This document shows positions 38,101 through 46,913 of a stretch of 64,000 bases of DNA, piece by piece. Position 1 is the first letter of the stretch; the number at the start of each line of letters is the position of its first letter. The notes under the pieces are model-generated. The model was given only the letters and a program-made list of their open reading frames with translations, searched no databases and had not been told where the DNA came from. Position numbers and translations under genes: made by a program. The DNA is from Pedobacter sp. ok626 (GTDB lineage: Bacteria; Bacteroidota; Bacteroidia; Sphingobacteriales; Sphingobacteriaceae), in contig NZ_FNEX01000002.1 of assembly GCF_900100435.1 (NCBI RefSeq), forward strand, positions 310,001-374,000, in the 5' to 3' direction.

Positions 38101-38242
38101 CCTGGAGCACACTTACTCCCGGCAAACCTGTTCCACTTGCATCTCTGACTGTTCCAGACACCTTGGTCTGGGCGTAGAGATTTTGGCTTGAAAATGCTAC
38201 AAGGAGCAAAATGAGCCAGGCATATTTAATTTTTACTTTCAT
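35177..38242 (-). CDS. SusC/RagA-family TonB-dependent transporter (PUL 1)
   Basis: 1,021 residues. Signal peptide ending LYAQ; a carboxypeptidase-like regulatory domain (VSGTVRDASGTGLPGVSV); TonB-dependent plug with the SusC-type motif GYTTQKKSNLTGAVTSV and ASAAAIYGSRASAGVIVITTK; then a large beta-barrel. It imports oligosaccharides across the outer membrane with its SusD partner. No STN domain, unlike the PUL 2 SusC, which agrees with control by the hybrid two-component sensor rather than a sigma/anti-sigma pair. Confidence 0.94.
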   Translation of the reverse strand: MKVKIKYAWLILLLVAFSSQNLYAQTKVSGTVRDASGTGLPGVSVLQEGTQNGTMTDQLGRYSLSLKEGAPQKLNFNYVGFLTQTISVNGNSSVNVTLKENNELLNEVVVLGYTTQKKSNLTGAVTSVQMRDLEDRRVADVAQVLQGQVAGVQITQSTGAPGDPISILIRGQGTFGDNSPLFIVDGNPTQDISFLNPADMQSVTVLKDASAAAIYGSRASAGVIVITTKMGTAGLSTIDVNYYNGIQKVTNLPKMLNRTQYMDKMEESWNNSGRTEPNPYTPDKGRTDLANTNWLDELFENGRSQNLQLSASGGSEKVKYLISGAYYEQDGIVVYDNDKYQRLNFRSNVVGNVSDRLTLGANLQLSYSKQDKMSSKGDEPGVIRHAFIRPPVIPVFKDINDPTYSVADPFTDLPFYKADGTYQTRYEYSSNPIALAYFTNDKRSLFKAFGNVYAEYALLKNKELKFRTNVGLDLNFTHNKAFNQNFGDDDGGGAAEDKGLGRKNRPNSLNEDRGQESTITWNNTLNYGKTIGKHLINGMVGTEYIKNYSSSIGATRNRFDYTAPEFQFIDYGNTLTNLWNGGNGAEWTLFSLFGSATYVYDSKYMITGNFRADASSRFGPNNHWGYFPSVSAGWKISEEAFMKEIRWISDMKLRASVGTLGNQNIGNYTYLTLYSKVGDETKLLRYGNPDLKWESTTQTNIGLDMGIIENKIYLTVDYFKKKTNGILLPLSLPKLVGDVQPTIVNAAEVKNSGLEISLSYRNNDRAFKYGINGNIGTLKNQVVKLHPNLPNIIGQVTKTEPGHPINSLYGFMMEGIYQNQAEINSHLSGTVNPTELPGDIRFKDLNGDGIINDLDRGYIGNPNPKFSYGLNLSASYKGFDLSALFQGVQGVDRYNDLKKIIDYDTRPFNHSVRVLESWHGEGTSNTIPRSTFSDNGSSQTSSIFVEDASYLRLKNLELGYSFKSLLTKAKLGVQNVRLYVSAQNLFTVTDYTGLDPESADIIDKGTYPQSQAFLFGVNVKF

Positions 38243-38285
38243 TTGGTTAGAATTTGTAAAGTTTAATTCATTAAGATTTATTTTA

Positions 38286-40706
38286 TCAATTCAATTGTTT
38301 ACTATAATCGGGGTCCATATCTGGCGTTCGAAGTCCTGCAACTTCATTGGCCATCAGGATAAATACGTTCCAACACAAGCCCTGGGTAGATGGCCACCAG
38401 GAATCTGTTGTAGTCCATTTGGTGGGGATGAACTCCTTGCTATAGGGCCATTTTGGATTTAGGTTAATCTCGGCCCAAACCCGGTTTTCCATCAGTTTGG
38501 GTGCCTTTTTCCAGCCATGCTTAAGTCCTGCTACATAAGCACAATATTCGCCCCTTAACCAGCTACCGCCATTATAGTAAAAACCATCGCTTTTACCGTC
38601 GGCATAATTGCTTTCGCCAAACTCGGCAAATGGCTGATAATCTGCACTTAAATAAGCATATCCTTGTTTGTTATTGGTCAACCTTACACATATAGGTGCT
38701 GTGGTTCCATATTCAGGATGTGGCGAATTGGCCACTTTGTTGAGCAAAGGCATTTGTTCGAGGTGGTTGATTACCATCTCATCTGTTAAAATTGGCCGGT
38801 TAAACAACCATAGCGAATAGAACTCCGGCTCCAGATCGGTTAGCGTGATGATATCGGGATAATTCCGATCAAACAAAAGGTGCTTTCTTTTCGGGTCATA
38901 AAATTTTCGGTATTCCTGTTCCGCTTTTTGGATGTAAGATTCTTCCAGAGGGTAGCCGAGTTCTTTGATGGTACGTAAGGCAATGACCAGCATACCCTGA
39001 TTTACCGCTAGACGATCGGTTTTAGGCTTATAATCCACGATGTCAACCTGGCTCATAGAAAAATGTGAGCGACATATCCCATCCTTCCCTCCATCAAATT
39101 CATTCCGCACATAGTCTACAGCTTTTTTAATTTGATCTTCCGGCAGGCTAATGTTAAACCTTCTCTTATTCAGCATCGCCCAAATCAACCATTCTATGGT
39201 GGCCTCATTATCTTTAGCCTCTACAGAACCCATATAGGGTGTAATGATAGTGCCAATTCCACCTTTTGGCGTTTGAGTTTTAGCCCATTGATCCCAGATG
39301 CTGAGGTTCAAAGTCTTGTTGTATGTTGCCACTATAGAAAAAAAGGAGTCCCGGTTGTACATATCCGGCGAATAATTCATATTAGGTACATTAAAGGGCT
39401 TAAAGTCGTTTACCCCATTAATCCAGGTGAGCATATTCATATTAGCATACAACATTTTCTCTATTTGCGAACCTTTAAAGTCCATGCCTTCTGCCAATCT
39501 GGTTTGCGAAGAGATCATAAACTGATGGTGATCTTTCCAGGGCTCCACAAACAGGTAGCTCGTTTTTTCTGCAGCCTCTCCTATTGGCAAGACATTGTAA
39601 GGCTCGGAAGCTGGTTGATGGGCTACGATTTGTAAATCTTTAATTTGTAGCTGACTGGCTTGGTTTGCTAATTTACCGATGAAAAGTGAGACGCTATCAC
39701 TGCCAATATAAGGCACCAAAATACTCCCTTTAAACAAGGTCCAGTCGCCCCCTTTAATTTTAAAATTGTCAATATACTTTAAGCCATGTTCCAGCTCTAT
39801 GGTTTTCTTCCCGTTCTTTACTCTAAATAGTTTTAAGGCCAGGGAGGTATCTCCTTTACACTTAAAAGAAATGGAATAAACCTGCTGATCTTTCAGCGGC
39901 ACGATCGTTTCTATTCGGCTTTGTACTGCAGGTTTACTGAAAACAACCCTTTCCTTTCCCGCGTCAAGGTTATACATTTCGCCGAATGTCATTTGCACAT
40001 AGTGTTGATTGGCGGCCTGCTCGGCAGCGCTAGCTACAGCCAATAATTGCGGATCTGGCAGGTTACGCATACCGACAAAACCACCCCCACGACCACTAAA
40101 CCTGCGACGGGTAGTCCGCGTGTATTGATTTTTATAGCCAGCATCCACTAAAAAGCCAACCAGCATATTGTTACGGTCCACATAACCAACAGATGGAAAC
40201 ATTTCGTGGGCAAAGCCGCCCGGAAAATTATCGTATTCAAAGCTTACATACTTAGCTGGTTTTTCGGCAGGTACAAACTTTTCTTTCAAAGTATAGTACA
40301 TCAGGGGCATCCCCGGCTGAAACAACCGGATGGTTTTCTTAACCACATGCTGATTGATGATCTTGTAAGTCACGGCTACATGAAGGTTCAGGTCAAACTC
40401 AGGGATATAGCTTTCTTTTGTTAAGGTAATGCTACTATTGTCGCCAGTCCATTTTTTACCTTTCCAGCCAGATAGTAAAACTTTTTCACTTAAGTCTGTA
40501 TTTGAAATCAAGAGTGAGAACTCGTCTTCATTATTTAAAAGCTGCCTGTCTCCATCGAAAAGACCAACCTTAAATCCAGTTACACTATCCCCTAATGCTT
40601 TTAGGCGCAAACTTTGGGATGCTGCATCAAAACTCCACGACAAAAAAGCAATGAATAGGAGCGCAACAGTTACTGGTAAAAGCAGGTTTGGTAATTTGTG
40701 TTTCAT
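38286..40706 (-). CDS. Large secreted protein, putative toroid glycosidase (PUL 1)
   Basis: 806 residues. N-terminal hydrophobic segment (LLLPVTVALLFIAFLSWSFDAASQ) as signal; beta-rich first 400 residues; then helical repeats with acidic and Trp-rich segments (EATIEWLIWAMLNKRRFN; FYYNGGSWLRGEYCAYVAG; TTDSWWPSTQGLCWNVF) as in six-hairpin glycosidases. It is the first gene of the PUL 1 operon, 43 bp before susC, and has the direct-repeat promoter. Family not recognised; glycoside hydrolase activity is inferred from fold-like features and the locus. Confidence 0.6.
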   Translation of the reverse strand: MKHKLPNLLLPVTVALLFIAFLSWSFDAASQSLRLKALGDSVTGFKVGLFDGDRQLLNNEDEFSLLISNTDLSEKVLLSGWKGKKWTGDNSSITLTKESYIPEFDLNLHVAVTYKIINQHVVKKTIRLFQPGMPLMYYTLKEKFVPAEKPAKYVSFEYDNFPGGFAHEMFPSVGYVDRNNMLVGFLVDAGYKNQYTRTTRRRFSGRGGGFVGMRNLPDPQLLAVASAAEQAANQHYVQMTFGEMYNLDAGKERVVFSKPAVQSRIETIVPLKDQQVYSISFKCKGDTSLALKLFRVKNGKKTIELEHGLKYIDNFKIKGGDWTLFKGSILVPYIGSDSVSLFIGKLANQASQLQIKDLQIVAHQPASEPYNVLPIGEAAEKTSYLFVEPWKDHHQFMISSQTRLAEGMDFKGSQIEKMLYANMNMLTWINGVNDFKPFNVPNMNYSPDMYNRDSFFSIVATYNKTLNLSIWDQWAKTQTPKGGIGTIITPYMGSVEAKDNEATIEWLIWAMLNKRRFNISLPEDQIKKAVDYVRNEFDGGKDGICRSHFSMSQVDIVDYKPKTDRLAVNQGMLVIALRTIKELGYPLEESYIQKAEQEYRKFYDPKRKHLLFDRNYPDIITLTDLEPEFYSLWLFNRPILTDEMVINHLEQMPLLNKVANSPHPEYGTTAPICVRLTNNKQGYAYLSADYQPFAEFGESNYADGKSDGFYYNGGSWLRGEYCAYVAGLKHGWKKAPKLMENRVWAEINLNPKWPYSKEFIPTKWTTTDSWWPSTQGLCWNVFILMANEVAGLRTPDMDPDYSKQLN

Positions 40707-40728
40707 CAGGCTGACTATTTGGTTGTAA

Positions 40729-40794
40729 CAAATTTAGACCAGGCCCGCCCAGAAGTAGTACACTATAGTTACATTTGAGTTCACTATAGTTACA
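40729..40794 (-). promoter_or_regulatory. Promoter of PUL 1 with two direct repeats (likely HTCS site)
   Basis: On the minus strand TAAATTTG at 40736-40729 fits the -7 consensus; no TTG is seen at the -33 position. CACTATAGTTACA occurs exactly twice on the plus strand, at 40761-40773 and 40782-40794, 21 bp apart (two helical turns), just upstream of the missing -33. This is what is expected for an AraC-type activator encoded by the adjacent hybrid sensor gene. Confidence 0.6.
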
Positions 40795-43700
40795 AAGTGC
40801 TGGTATTTTCCTCGTATTGCTGCTGCCGGTACTCATTTGGCGCACAATTGTAAATCTTTTTAAACTCCCTGAAAAAGTAGGATTTGTTGTTGAAACCGGT
40901 ACGGTAAAAGATCTCGGAGACGGTATATTGGGAGGCAATCAGCATATCAGCTGCATGCTTTAAGCGAATCCTTTTGATAAACTCTGCGGGTGTCATTCCG
41001 GCAAGCGACTTTAGGCGTCGATACAATTGCATCTTACTGATCGACAATGCGCCTTCTATGGTCGAAGCATTTAAATCGGGCTCATTCAAATTATTTTCGA
41101 TCACCTTGAGCAGGCTTTCTAAGAATTTTTTATCTGTATCCGCAATATCAGCATCCATAAACTGATTGCTGATGTGCTGATCTTTAATCAGACTTTGCAT
41201 TCGGGCGCGGTAGTCCAGGAGTTTACGAATACGGACATGCAGGTAATTGATCTGAAAAGGTTTTGGTATATAGGCATCAGCCCCCAATTCATAACCTTCT
41301 GCCTTATTGTCCTCAGAGCCTCTTGCTGATAAAATCACAAAAGGAATCTGTGCCCATGCCGGCGTTTGTTTCACTACCCGACACAGCTCGAGTCCGTTCA
41401 TATCGGGCATCATTACATCACTAATGATCAAATCGGGTAATGTTTTTTGCAAAAAAGCCTGCGCTTCCAGCCCCGTACCCGATTCGTAGATCACATATTG
41501 ATCCTTTAATACATTTTTGATCAGGTACCGCAGCTCAGGTTCATCCTCTACCAATAAGATACTAGGCTTATCAGACTGCAGATCATCAATCAAACTATTT
41601 TTATTTTCAGCTTCTGGCTTACGCATCTCAGGCTGTTCATACACCTGCACCAAGGATGCATACAATGCTGAGGGGGCGGAGGTAATCACCTTTGCATCCT
41701 TATCCTCGACGGTTGCCAGCTCTACTTTTACCCTAAAATCTATCCAATCCCCTTGCAAGGTGGCCTTAATATCAGCACCCATCAGGCTAACCAGCTCTTT
41801 GGTAAAGGCCAGACCGATACCGGTACTAAACTTTTCCGTTTGCTGCTCATTACTGACATAAAACTTATTGAAAATCTGTTCCAGGTGCTCCGGCTTTAAT
41901 GTACAACCCGAATTGGAAACACTGACCTCCAGGATACTTGTCGCAGGATTAAAGACCACATCAAATTTAATGGTTTCATCCCGCCCAGCATGTTTAAAGG
42001 CATTAGACAGCAAGTTAAACTGAATCTTTTCGAACTTATCCTTATCTATAAAACCTGCAATTCCCTCCTGAATTGTTCGGATGTATTGTTGCTTGTTTTT
42101 TTCACTGGCGGGAACAAATAGTTCTGAAAGGCTATCCAGCATCTTGCTGATGTCGACATAATCATCGTTCTTTTTCAGATAGCCCGCCTCGGCTTTCCTA
42201 AACTCCAGCAACTGTTGCACCAGATAAGTTAATCGCGCAGTGTGCTGGTGAACGATAGAAATGAAATAGTTATTCTCTTTATTTTTAAGCAGATCGGTCT
42301 TCTTATTCTGTAAAAAATGCTCTACAGAACCCATGATCATCGTTAATGGCGTCTGGATCTCATGTGCAATATTGGTAAAGAAGTTTAAGCGTTGCTGATG
42401 CTCTTCTTCATCCTTCTCCCGCAGCAAATGCTCCATTTGCAATTGATACTTCATCTGCAGCTTATTTTTGCGGTACACATGAAAAGCATAACCTGATGCT
42501 CCGATTATCAGCAGATAGGCAAGTATAGCCGGATAAGTTAACCAAAAGTATTGTTCGACATGTAGTTTAAACACGCTTATACCCTCGGTCCATACTCCTT
42601 CCCCATTGCTCCACCTTACCTGCAGCGTATAATTACCTGGTGGTACATTGTTGTATATAATTGTACCCACAGCACCGGAATAGTTCCAGCTCTTATCCAG
42701 ACCTACCAGCTTATAAGCAAGTTCATTTTTGGCTTCATTGAGAAAGCTCATAGGCTTTAAACTTAGCTGGAAGAAATTGCTTTTACGGGCTAAAGTGTAT
42801 TCAGGGATTTCGGAACGGCTAGCCTTAAGCACCTGTAATCTATTTTCATCGAGGTTTTTACCGCCCATCTGGATTGCTGAAATCAGCAAATTAGGTTGGA
42901 GGTTATTGCCTGCGATGCGTTCGGGAACGAAGTAGTTAAAGCCATAAATACCCCCAAAAAAGAGCAGCCCCTTTGCCGATTTCCAAACAGCGCCATCACT
43001 AAACTCATTGCTTTGCAGTCCATCACTTTCTCTAAAGTTGGCCACGGCGCCATTATTAGGGTTTAAGCGCGCTAATCCTCTGTTTGTACTGATCCAAATG
43101 CTTCCTGAATTGGCGCCCTCAATGGCATGGATGGTGTTATTTGGCAGTCCTTCGGTCATTGTAAACCGCTTAAATGTAGGCTTGTCCTTTAAGGACTCTT
43201 CATGGCTCAGCATGTTTAAACCATAACTGGTACCTATCCACAGTCTTTTCTGTGCATCCCGATATAAAGACAACACATCATTATTAGACAGCCCATTTGC
43301 TGATGAAAAGGCCTTGAAGGTTTTAAACCGGCCAGTTTGCTTATTCAACAAGCTTAATCCACCATAGCGGCAGGCAATCCAAAGATTTCCATCATCGCCA
43401 TTGCTCAAAGCATAAATAATATCGTTGGCAGGGCCATTCTCCGTCCCAGAAAGGTATTGCCGGAAGTAGTTAACACTCAAAACACCCTGACTATTTTTAG
43501 CCAGTTTTAAATGTATAAGCCCGCTACCGCTCGTACCGAGCCACAATGAACTATCCTTGTCTTGCAAAATCGCATACACAGAGCCAAAATCGGGTAATTT
43601 GGCTGTCCCTAAAACATCAAACCAGCGAATGCTACGCCTGGCCGTTAAATCGTAAATATCGATTCCCCGTCCATCTGTACCGATGTAAACATAGGGATCG

Positions 43701-44920
43701 ATCCCTTTTTTTAGTGCATAAACAGAATTATTCTCTAGTCCGTTGCTTGTATTTAGACTTTCTTTTAAAGGTTGCAGGGAAAAGCGGGCTAAGAAATCCT
43801 TTAAGATTACAATTCCCTTTCCTTTAGTACCGACCCATAAATTCCCATCTACCTCAGCAAAGGCCCGGACAGGTTTATTTAAATCACTAAGGTTGTTTTT
43901 ATTGACCAGTCCGAAGTAGTTGATCTTCGGGTAAATCTTAATCAAGCCATTTCCATCAGTCCCAATCCACAACACGCCATCTTTTGCACACTCAATCGTG
44001 GTGACCCTGGTATTTGCCAATTGCCGCACCTCGTCCTGCATCAAAAGAGCGGGCTTAAACTCATTGTCGAATACCCCAATTCCTTGTCCTTCCCAACCGA
44101 TGATGTAATTGGAACGGTAATACTGAATCGATTTGACATTACCCGCAATACTGCTTACTTTTTGGGGAACAAACTGACGCTCGTCCAGCGTCCATAAGCT
44201 ACCTCCATTGTCGGTAAAGAAAACCCTGTTATTTGCCAGAAAGAAATTACTGATTGGCCTTTGGTGTCTTATAAGATTGACCAGACTTAAGCCTGAAGAA
44301 TTCGTTTTACAGGCCATCAATGTTCCATCATTTTGAAGGAACCACATCAATCCGCTATGGCTACTTTCCATTTTAACTAGCTGCTTATTCCCTGCCGGAG
44401 AAGGAATCCGCTTAAATTGATTCGACGCTGTATCAAACCTGCTTAAACCATAGGTTTTACTGTAGCAAAAAACGATTCCATCTTTAGCCACTGCCAGTTC
44501 ATATTCCTTTTCGGCAATGCTCCTCTTTGTCGCCTGATTATAAAAATACTGATAAAAATTCCCGGTAATCTTTTCGAATCGGGTAATCCCGCCGATGGTG
44601 CTGATCCATATATTGGCCTTTTTATCTTCCTTAATATCCTGGATCACATTGTTCCCAATGCTACCATTTGGATTTTCGCTGTTGTAATTGAAAACCCTAA
44701 AATCTGTACCATCGTACATATTCAATCCATCCCAGGTACCTACCCAGAGCAACTGGTCTTTATCCTGAAAGACTACATTTACGGCACTATTTGACAGCCC
44801 GTTCCGATTATCAAACTGCTGAAAATAAAACTGAACAGGAACCTGACGCTCAAAGGCCTTGACGAATTGGACCGTAAAAAGTAAAAGAATCGTGAAATAA
44901 AACTGGCAAAAGTATTTCAT
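40790..44920 (-). CDS. Hybrid two-component system regulator (HTCS) of PUL 1
   Basis: 1,376 residues. Periplasmic part: signal, then many two-component propeller repeats (FQDKDQLLWVGTWDG; LQDKDSSLWLGTSGSG; YRDAQKRLWIGTSYG) and a Y_Y_Y domain (near 700-770). One TM helix (YPAILAYLLIIGASGYAFHVY) leads to a HisKA box (FFTNIAHEIQTPLTM), an HATPase domain (NLLSNAFKHAG; GIGLAFTKELV), a receiver domain (ILLVEDEPELR; DLIISDVMMPDMNG) and a C-terminal AraC HTH (FYRTGFNNKSYFFREFKKIYNCAPNEYRQQ as two parts). It senses a glycan fragment and activates the PUL. The ATG at 44920 is used; a TTG codon precedes it. Confidence 0.95.
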   Translation of the reverse strand: MKYFCQFYFTILLLFTVQFVKAFERQVPVQFYFQQFDNRNGLSNSAVNVVFQDKDQLLWVGTWDGLNMYDGTDFRVFNYNSENPNGSIGNNVIQDIKEDKKANIWISTIGGITRFEKITGNFYQYFYNQATKRSIAEKEYELAVAKDGIVFCYSKTYGLSRFDTASNQFKRIPSPAGNKQLVKMESSHSGLMWFLQNDGTLMACKTNSSGLSLVNLIRHQRPISNFFLANNRVFFTDNGGSLWTLDERQFVPQKVSSIAGNVKSIQYYRSNYIIGWEGQGIGVFDNEFKPALLMQDEVRQLANTRVTTIECAKDGVLWIGTDGNGLIKIYPKINYFGLVNKNNLSDLNKPVRAFAEVDGNLWVGTKGKGIVILKDFLARFSLQPLKESLNTSNGLENNSVYALKKGIDPYVYIGTDGRGIDIYDLTARRSIRWFDVLGTAKLPDFGSVYAILQDKDSSLWLGTSGSGLIHLKLAKNSQGVLSVNYFRQYLSGTENGPANDIIYALSNGDDGNLWIACRYGGLSLLNKQTGRFKTFKAFSSANGLSNNDVLSLYRDAQKRLWIGTSYGLNMLSHEESLKDKPTFKRFTMTEGLPNNTIHAIEGANSGSIWISTNRGLARLNPNNGAVANFRESDGLQSNEFSDGAVWKSAKGLLFFGGIYGFNYFVPERIAGNNLQPNLLISAIQMGGKNLDENRLQVLKASRSEIPEYTLARKSNFFQLSLKPMSFLNEAKNELAYKLVGLDKSWNYSGAVGTIIYNNVPPGNYTLQVRWSNGEGVWTEGISVFKLHVEQYFWLTYPAILAYLLIIGASGYAFHVYRKNKLQMKYQLQMEHLLREKDEEEHQQRLNFFTNIAHEIQTPLTMIMGSVEHFLQNKKTDLLKNKENNYFISIVHQHTARLTYLVQQLLEFRKAEAGYLKKNDDYVDISKMLDSLSELFVPASEKNKQQYIRTIQEGIAGFIDKDKFEKIQFNLLSNAFKHAGRDETIKFDVVFNPATSILEVSVSNSGCTLKPEHLEQIFNKFYVSNEQQTEKFSTGIGLAFTKELVSLMGADIKATLQGDWIDFRVKVELATVEDKDAKVITSAPSALYASLVQVYEQPEMRKPEAENKNSLIDDLQSDKPSILLVEDEPELRYLIKNVLKDQYVIYESGTGLEAQAFLQKTLPDLIISDVMMPDMNGLELCRVVKQTPAWAQIPFVILSARGSEDNKAEGYELGADAYIPKPFQINYLHVRIRKLLDYRARMQSLIKDQHISNQFMDADIADTDKKFLESLLKVIENNLNEPDLNASTIEGALSISKMQLYRRLKSLAGMTPAEFIKRIRLKHAADMLIASQYTVSEIFYRTGFNNKSYFFREFKKIYNCAPNEYRQQQYEENTSTL

Positions 44921-44985
44921 CAATCGTATATGGGAAGGGGGTTATCTCTTCCAATATACGATTAAATTACAAAGATTAGTATAAA

Positions 44986-46902
44986 CTATTGCTTAGCTCC
45001 TTCGAGCAAGATATCAATCTGTACAGCGAGTTTATGCTCCAGCTCTGCACCTTCAAAACCAATGGTACGGAACTGCATTTTTCCTTGCTGATCTAAGACT
45101 GCAATTGTTGGAATCAGCGCAAAGCCAACCTTCTCTCCTATATTTGGATCGTTGTTAAAATACAAAGGAAACGTGTACTGCGGGTTTTTAGCCTCCCAGC
45201 CGATCGCATCTTTTATCGTATTGCGGGCACCACTGTTCACCACCATAAACTTTACGCCAGGATGGTTCTTGTATTTATCATAAACTTTTTGCAGATAAGG
45301 CATTTCCTTCATGCAGGGTACACACCAGGTAGCCCAAAAATCGAGGATAACGATTTTGCCTTGCATCATTTCTTTGGTAACCGGCTTACCTTTAAGATCG
45401 GTTAGACCAGTTAGTTCCGGACCGGGCTTATTCATCATCTGTTTGGTCAGGGATGTCTTGAGTTGTGCTAGCTTTAATTCTTCCAGCTTTTTGAGTTTTG
45501 CATTGAATTCGCTTTCAGAAGAATTGAACTTTAGAAAATTAGTTTTAGCCACCTTGATTGCTATTGTGTCCGAAGGATCTTTTAACAATACATTCCAAAT
45601 GGCATCATAGGCTTTTTTAGGCTCCCCTGCTTGTTCGTAAACCTGTGCGACATTCATCAGGCTCTCTTTATTTGCACCAGCGCTTTCGGCTTTAGCGGCA
45701 GCATCTAGGGCCTCTTGCTTTTTACCTTGATACGATTTATTAAGGGCAATGATCGAATACAAATCAGATTTTGCTGCTGCGACTGCTGCTGCTCTTACAC
45801 TATCGGCAACAAAAGGAAAAATATGCCCATATTCTGGGAAATACCGGATAACACCTACAGGCCATTGATCTGCAATTTTCAGAGATTCCTCAGCATAGGC
45901 AATCGCAGTATCTGGGGCAATTTTCTGTGTTGTTAAAGTCTCCGCAATGGTTTTAAGTCTTTCGGGCGTATATGGGTCTTTCTTACCTAAACTTCTGCGG
46001 GCATGATCAATAGCCTTAGGGGCATTTTTTACGGCAGCATAATGTTCAAATAAAATCCGGTGTATATCTGTAGCGTTTTCGCCGACTTCAGTCCCGGTTT
46101 TTAGCAAAGCCTCCAATTGGGCCACTTTCTTATCTGTATCTTTTTCTTTAGCAATCGCTGTTATCTGATAATCTTTGGCAAGATCTGAATTGGGGAATCG
46201 TCTGGAAACCACCTTACGAATAGAGTCCAGTCTGGAATTTTCACCAATAATTAAATAACCCATTGTGACTTTATTGAGGTTCCCTCCGAAGGTTGGGTTT
46301 TCTTCAAATTTTGCGGCAATGATCTTTCTAGCCTCAATTCTATGTTTTAGACTTTCTTCCGGCGTTTTCGCCTGGTTCATCAGTACACTTTGCACACGTA
46401 CTTTAGCCTCATAATTATCGGGATAATTTGCCAATTCCTTCTTAAGCAAAGCGAGTTGCATGGCCGGAACTTTTGGAGACTTGGGCATTTGAGCACCCAG
46501 GCTATACGATTCATGTAAAAAGCCGTCTCTTACTCGTTTATTGCCTTTATATACCGCTATGGAATAGTGTTGATCCGCAGCAGGTTTATCAATGAGTTCC
46601 CCACTCTGGAAATAAAATGATGCAAAGGTAGCGTAGCGCTGCAAAACAAAAGAGGCTACCCAATCCTTACCCTGTTTGGTCATTGGCAACTTCCAAGGCA
46701 ATTCATAAAAGGTAGAATAGGTAAAGTTGATGACAACAGATGAAGCATCTTTACCGATTGCAGCTCCAACGACTCCGGGATGATAAGTGATCGTCACCTT
46801 TTCTCCGCGTTGTGGCTTTTCGGGGGTAATTTGTACCACCTGTCCTCGTACTTGCAAAATTGCAAGTACAAGGAGGCAGCTCATTAGCATGTGTTTTAAC
46901 AT
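44986..46902 (-). CDS. TlpA-like thioredoxin-fold protein with TPR-rich N-terminal half (PUL 2)
   Basis: 638 residues with signal peptide ending RGQ. The N-terminal 130 residues form a beta domain (KPQRGEKVTITYHPG), followed by a helical TPR-like region to about 480. The C-terminal 150 residues are a thioredoxin-like domain with FWATWCVPCMKEMPYL, the CxxC site of TlpA-type thiol oxidoreductases. It is periplasmic and lies 11 bp after the SusD gene, so it is part of PUL 2. Its role may be to reduce or repair secreted hydrolases; unproven. Confidence 0.82.
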   Translation of the reverse strand: MLKHMLMSCLLVLAILQVRGQVVQITPEKPQRGEKVTITYHPGVVGAAIGKDASSVVINFTYSTFYELPWKLPMTKQGKDWVASFVLQRYATFASFYFQSGELIDKPAADQHYSIAVYKGNKRVRDGFLHESYSLGAQMPKSPKVPAMQLALLKKELANYPDNYEAKVRVQSVLMNQAKTPEESLKHRIEARKIIAAKFEENPTFGGNLNKVTMGYLIIGENSRLDSIRKVVSRRFPNSDLAKDYQITAIAKEKDTDKKVAQLEALLKTGTEVGENATDIHRILFEHYAAVKNAPKAIDHARRSLGKKDPYTPERLKTIAETLTTQKIAPDTAIAYAEESLKIADQWPVGVIRYFPEYGHIFPFVADSVRAAAVAAAKSDLYSIIALNKSYQGKKQEALDAAAKAESAGANKESLMNVAQVYEQAGEPKKAYDAIWNVLLKDPSDTIAIKVAKTNFLKFNSSESEFNAKLKKLEELKLAQLKTSLTKQMMNKPGPELTGLTDLKGKPVTKEMMQGKIVILDFWATWCVPCMKEMPYLQKVYDKYKNHPGVKFMVVNSGARNTIKDAIGWEAKNPQYTFPLYFNNDPNIGEKVGFALIPTIAVLDQQGKMQFRTIGFEGAELEHKLAVQIDILLEGAKQ

Positions 46903-46913
46903 AGGGATGCGAA

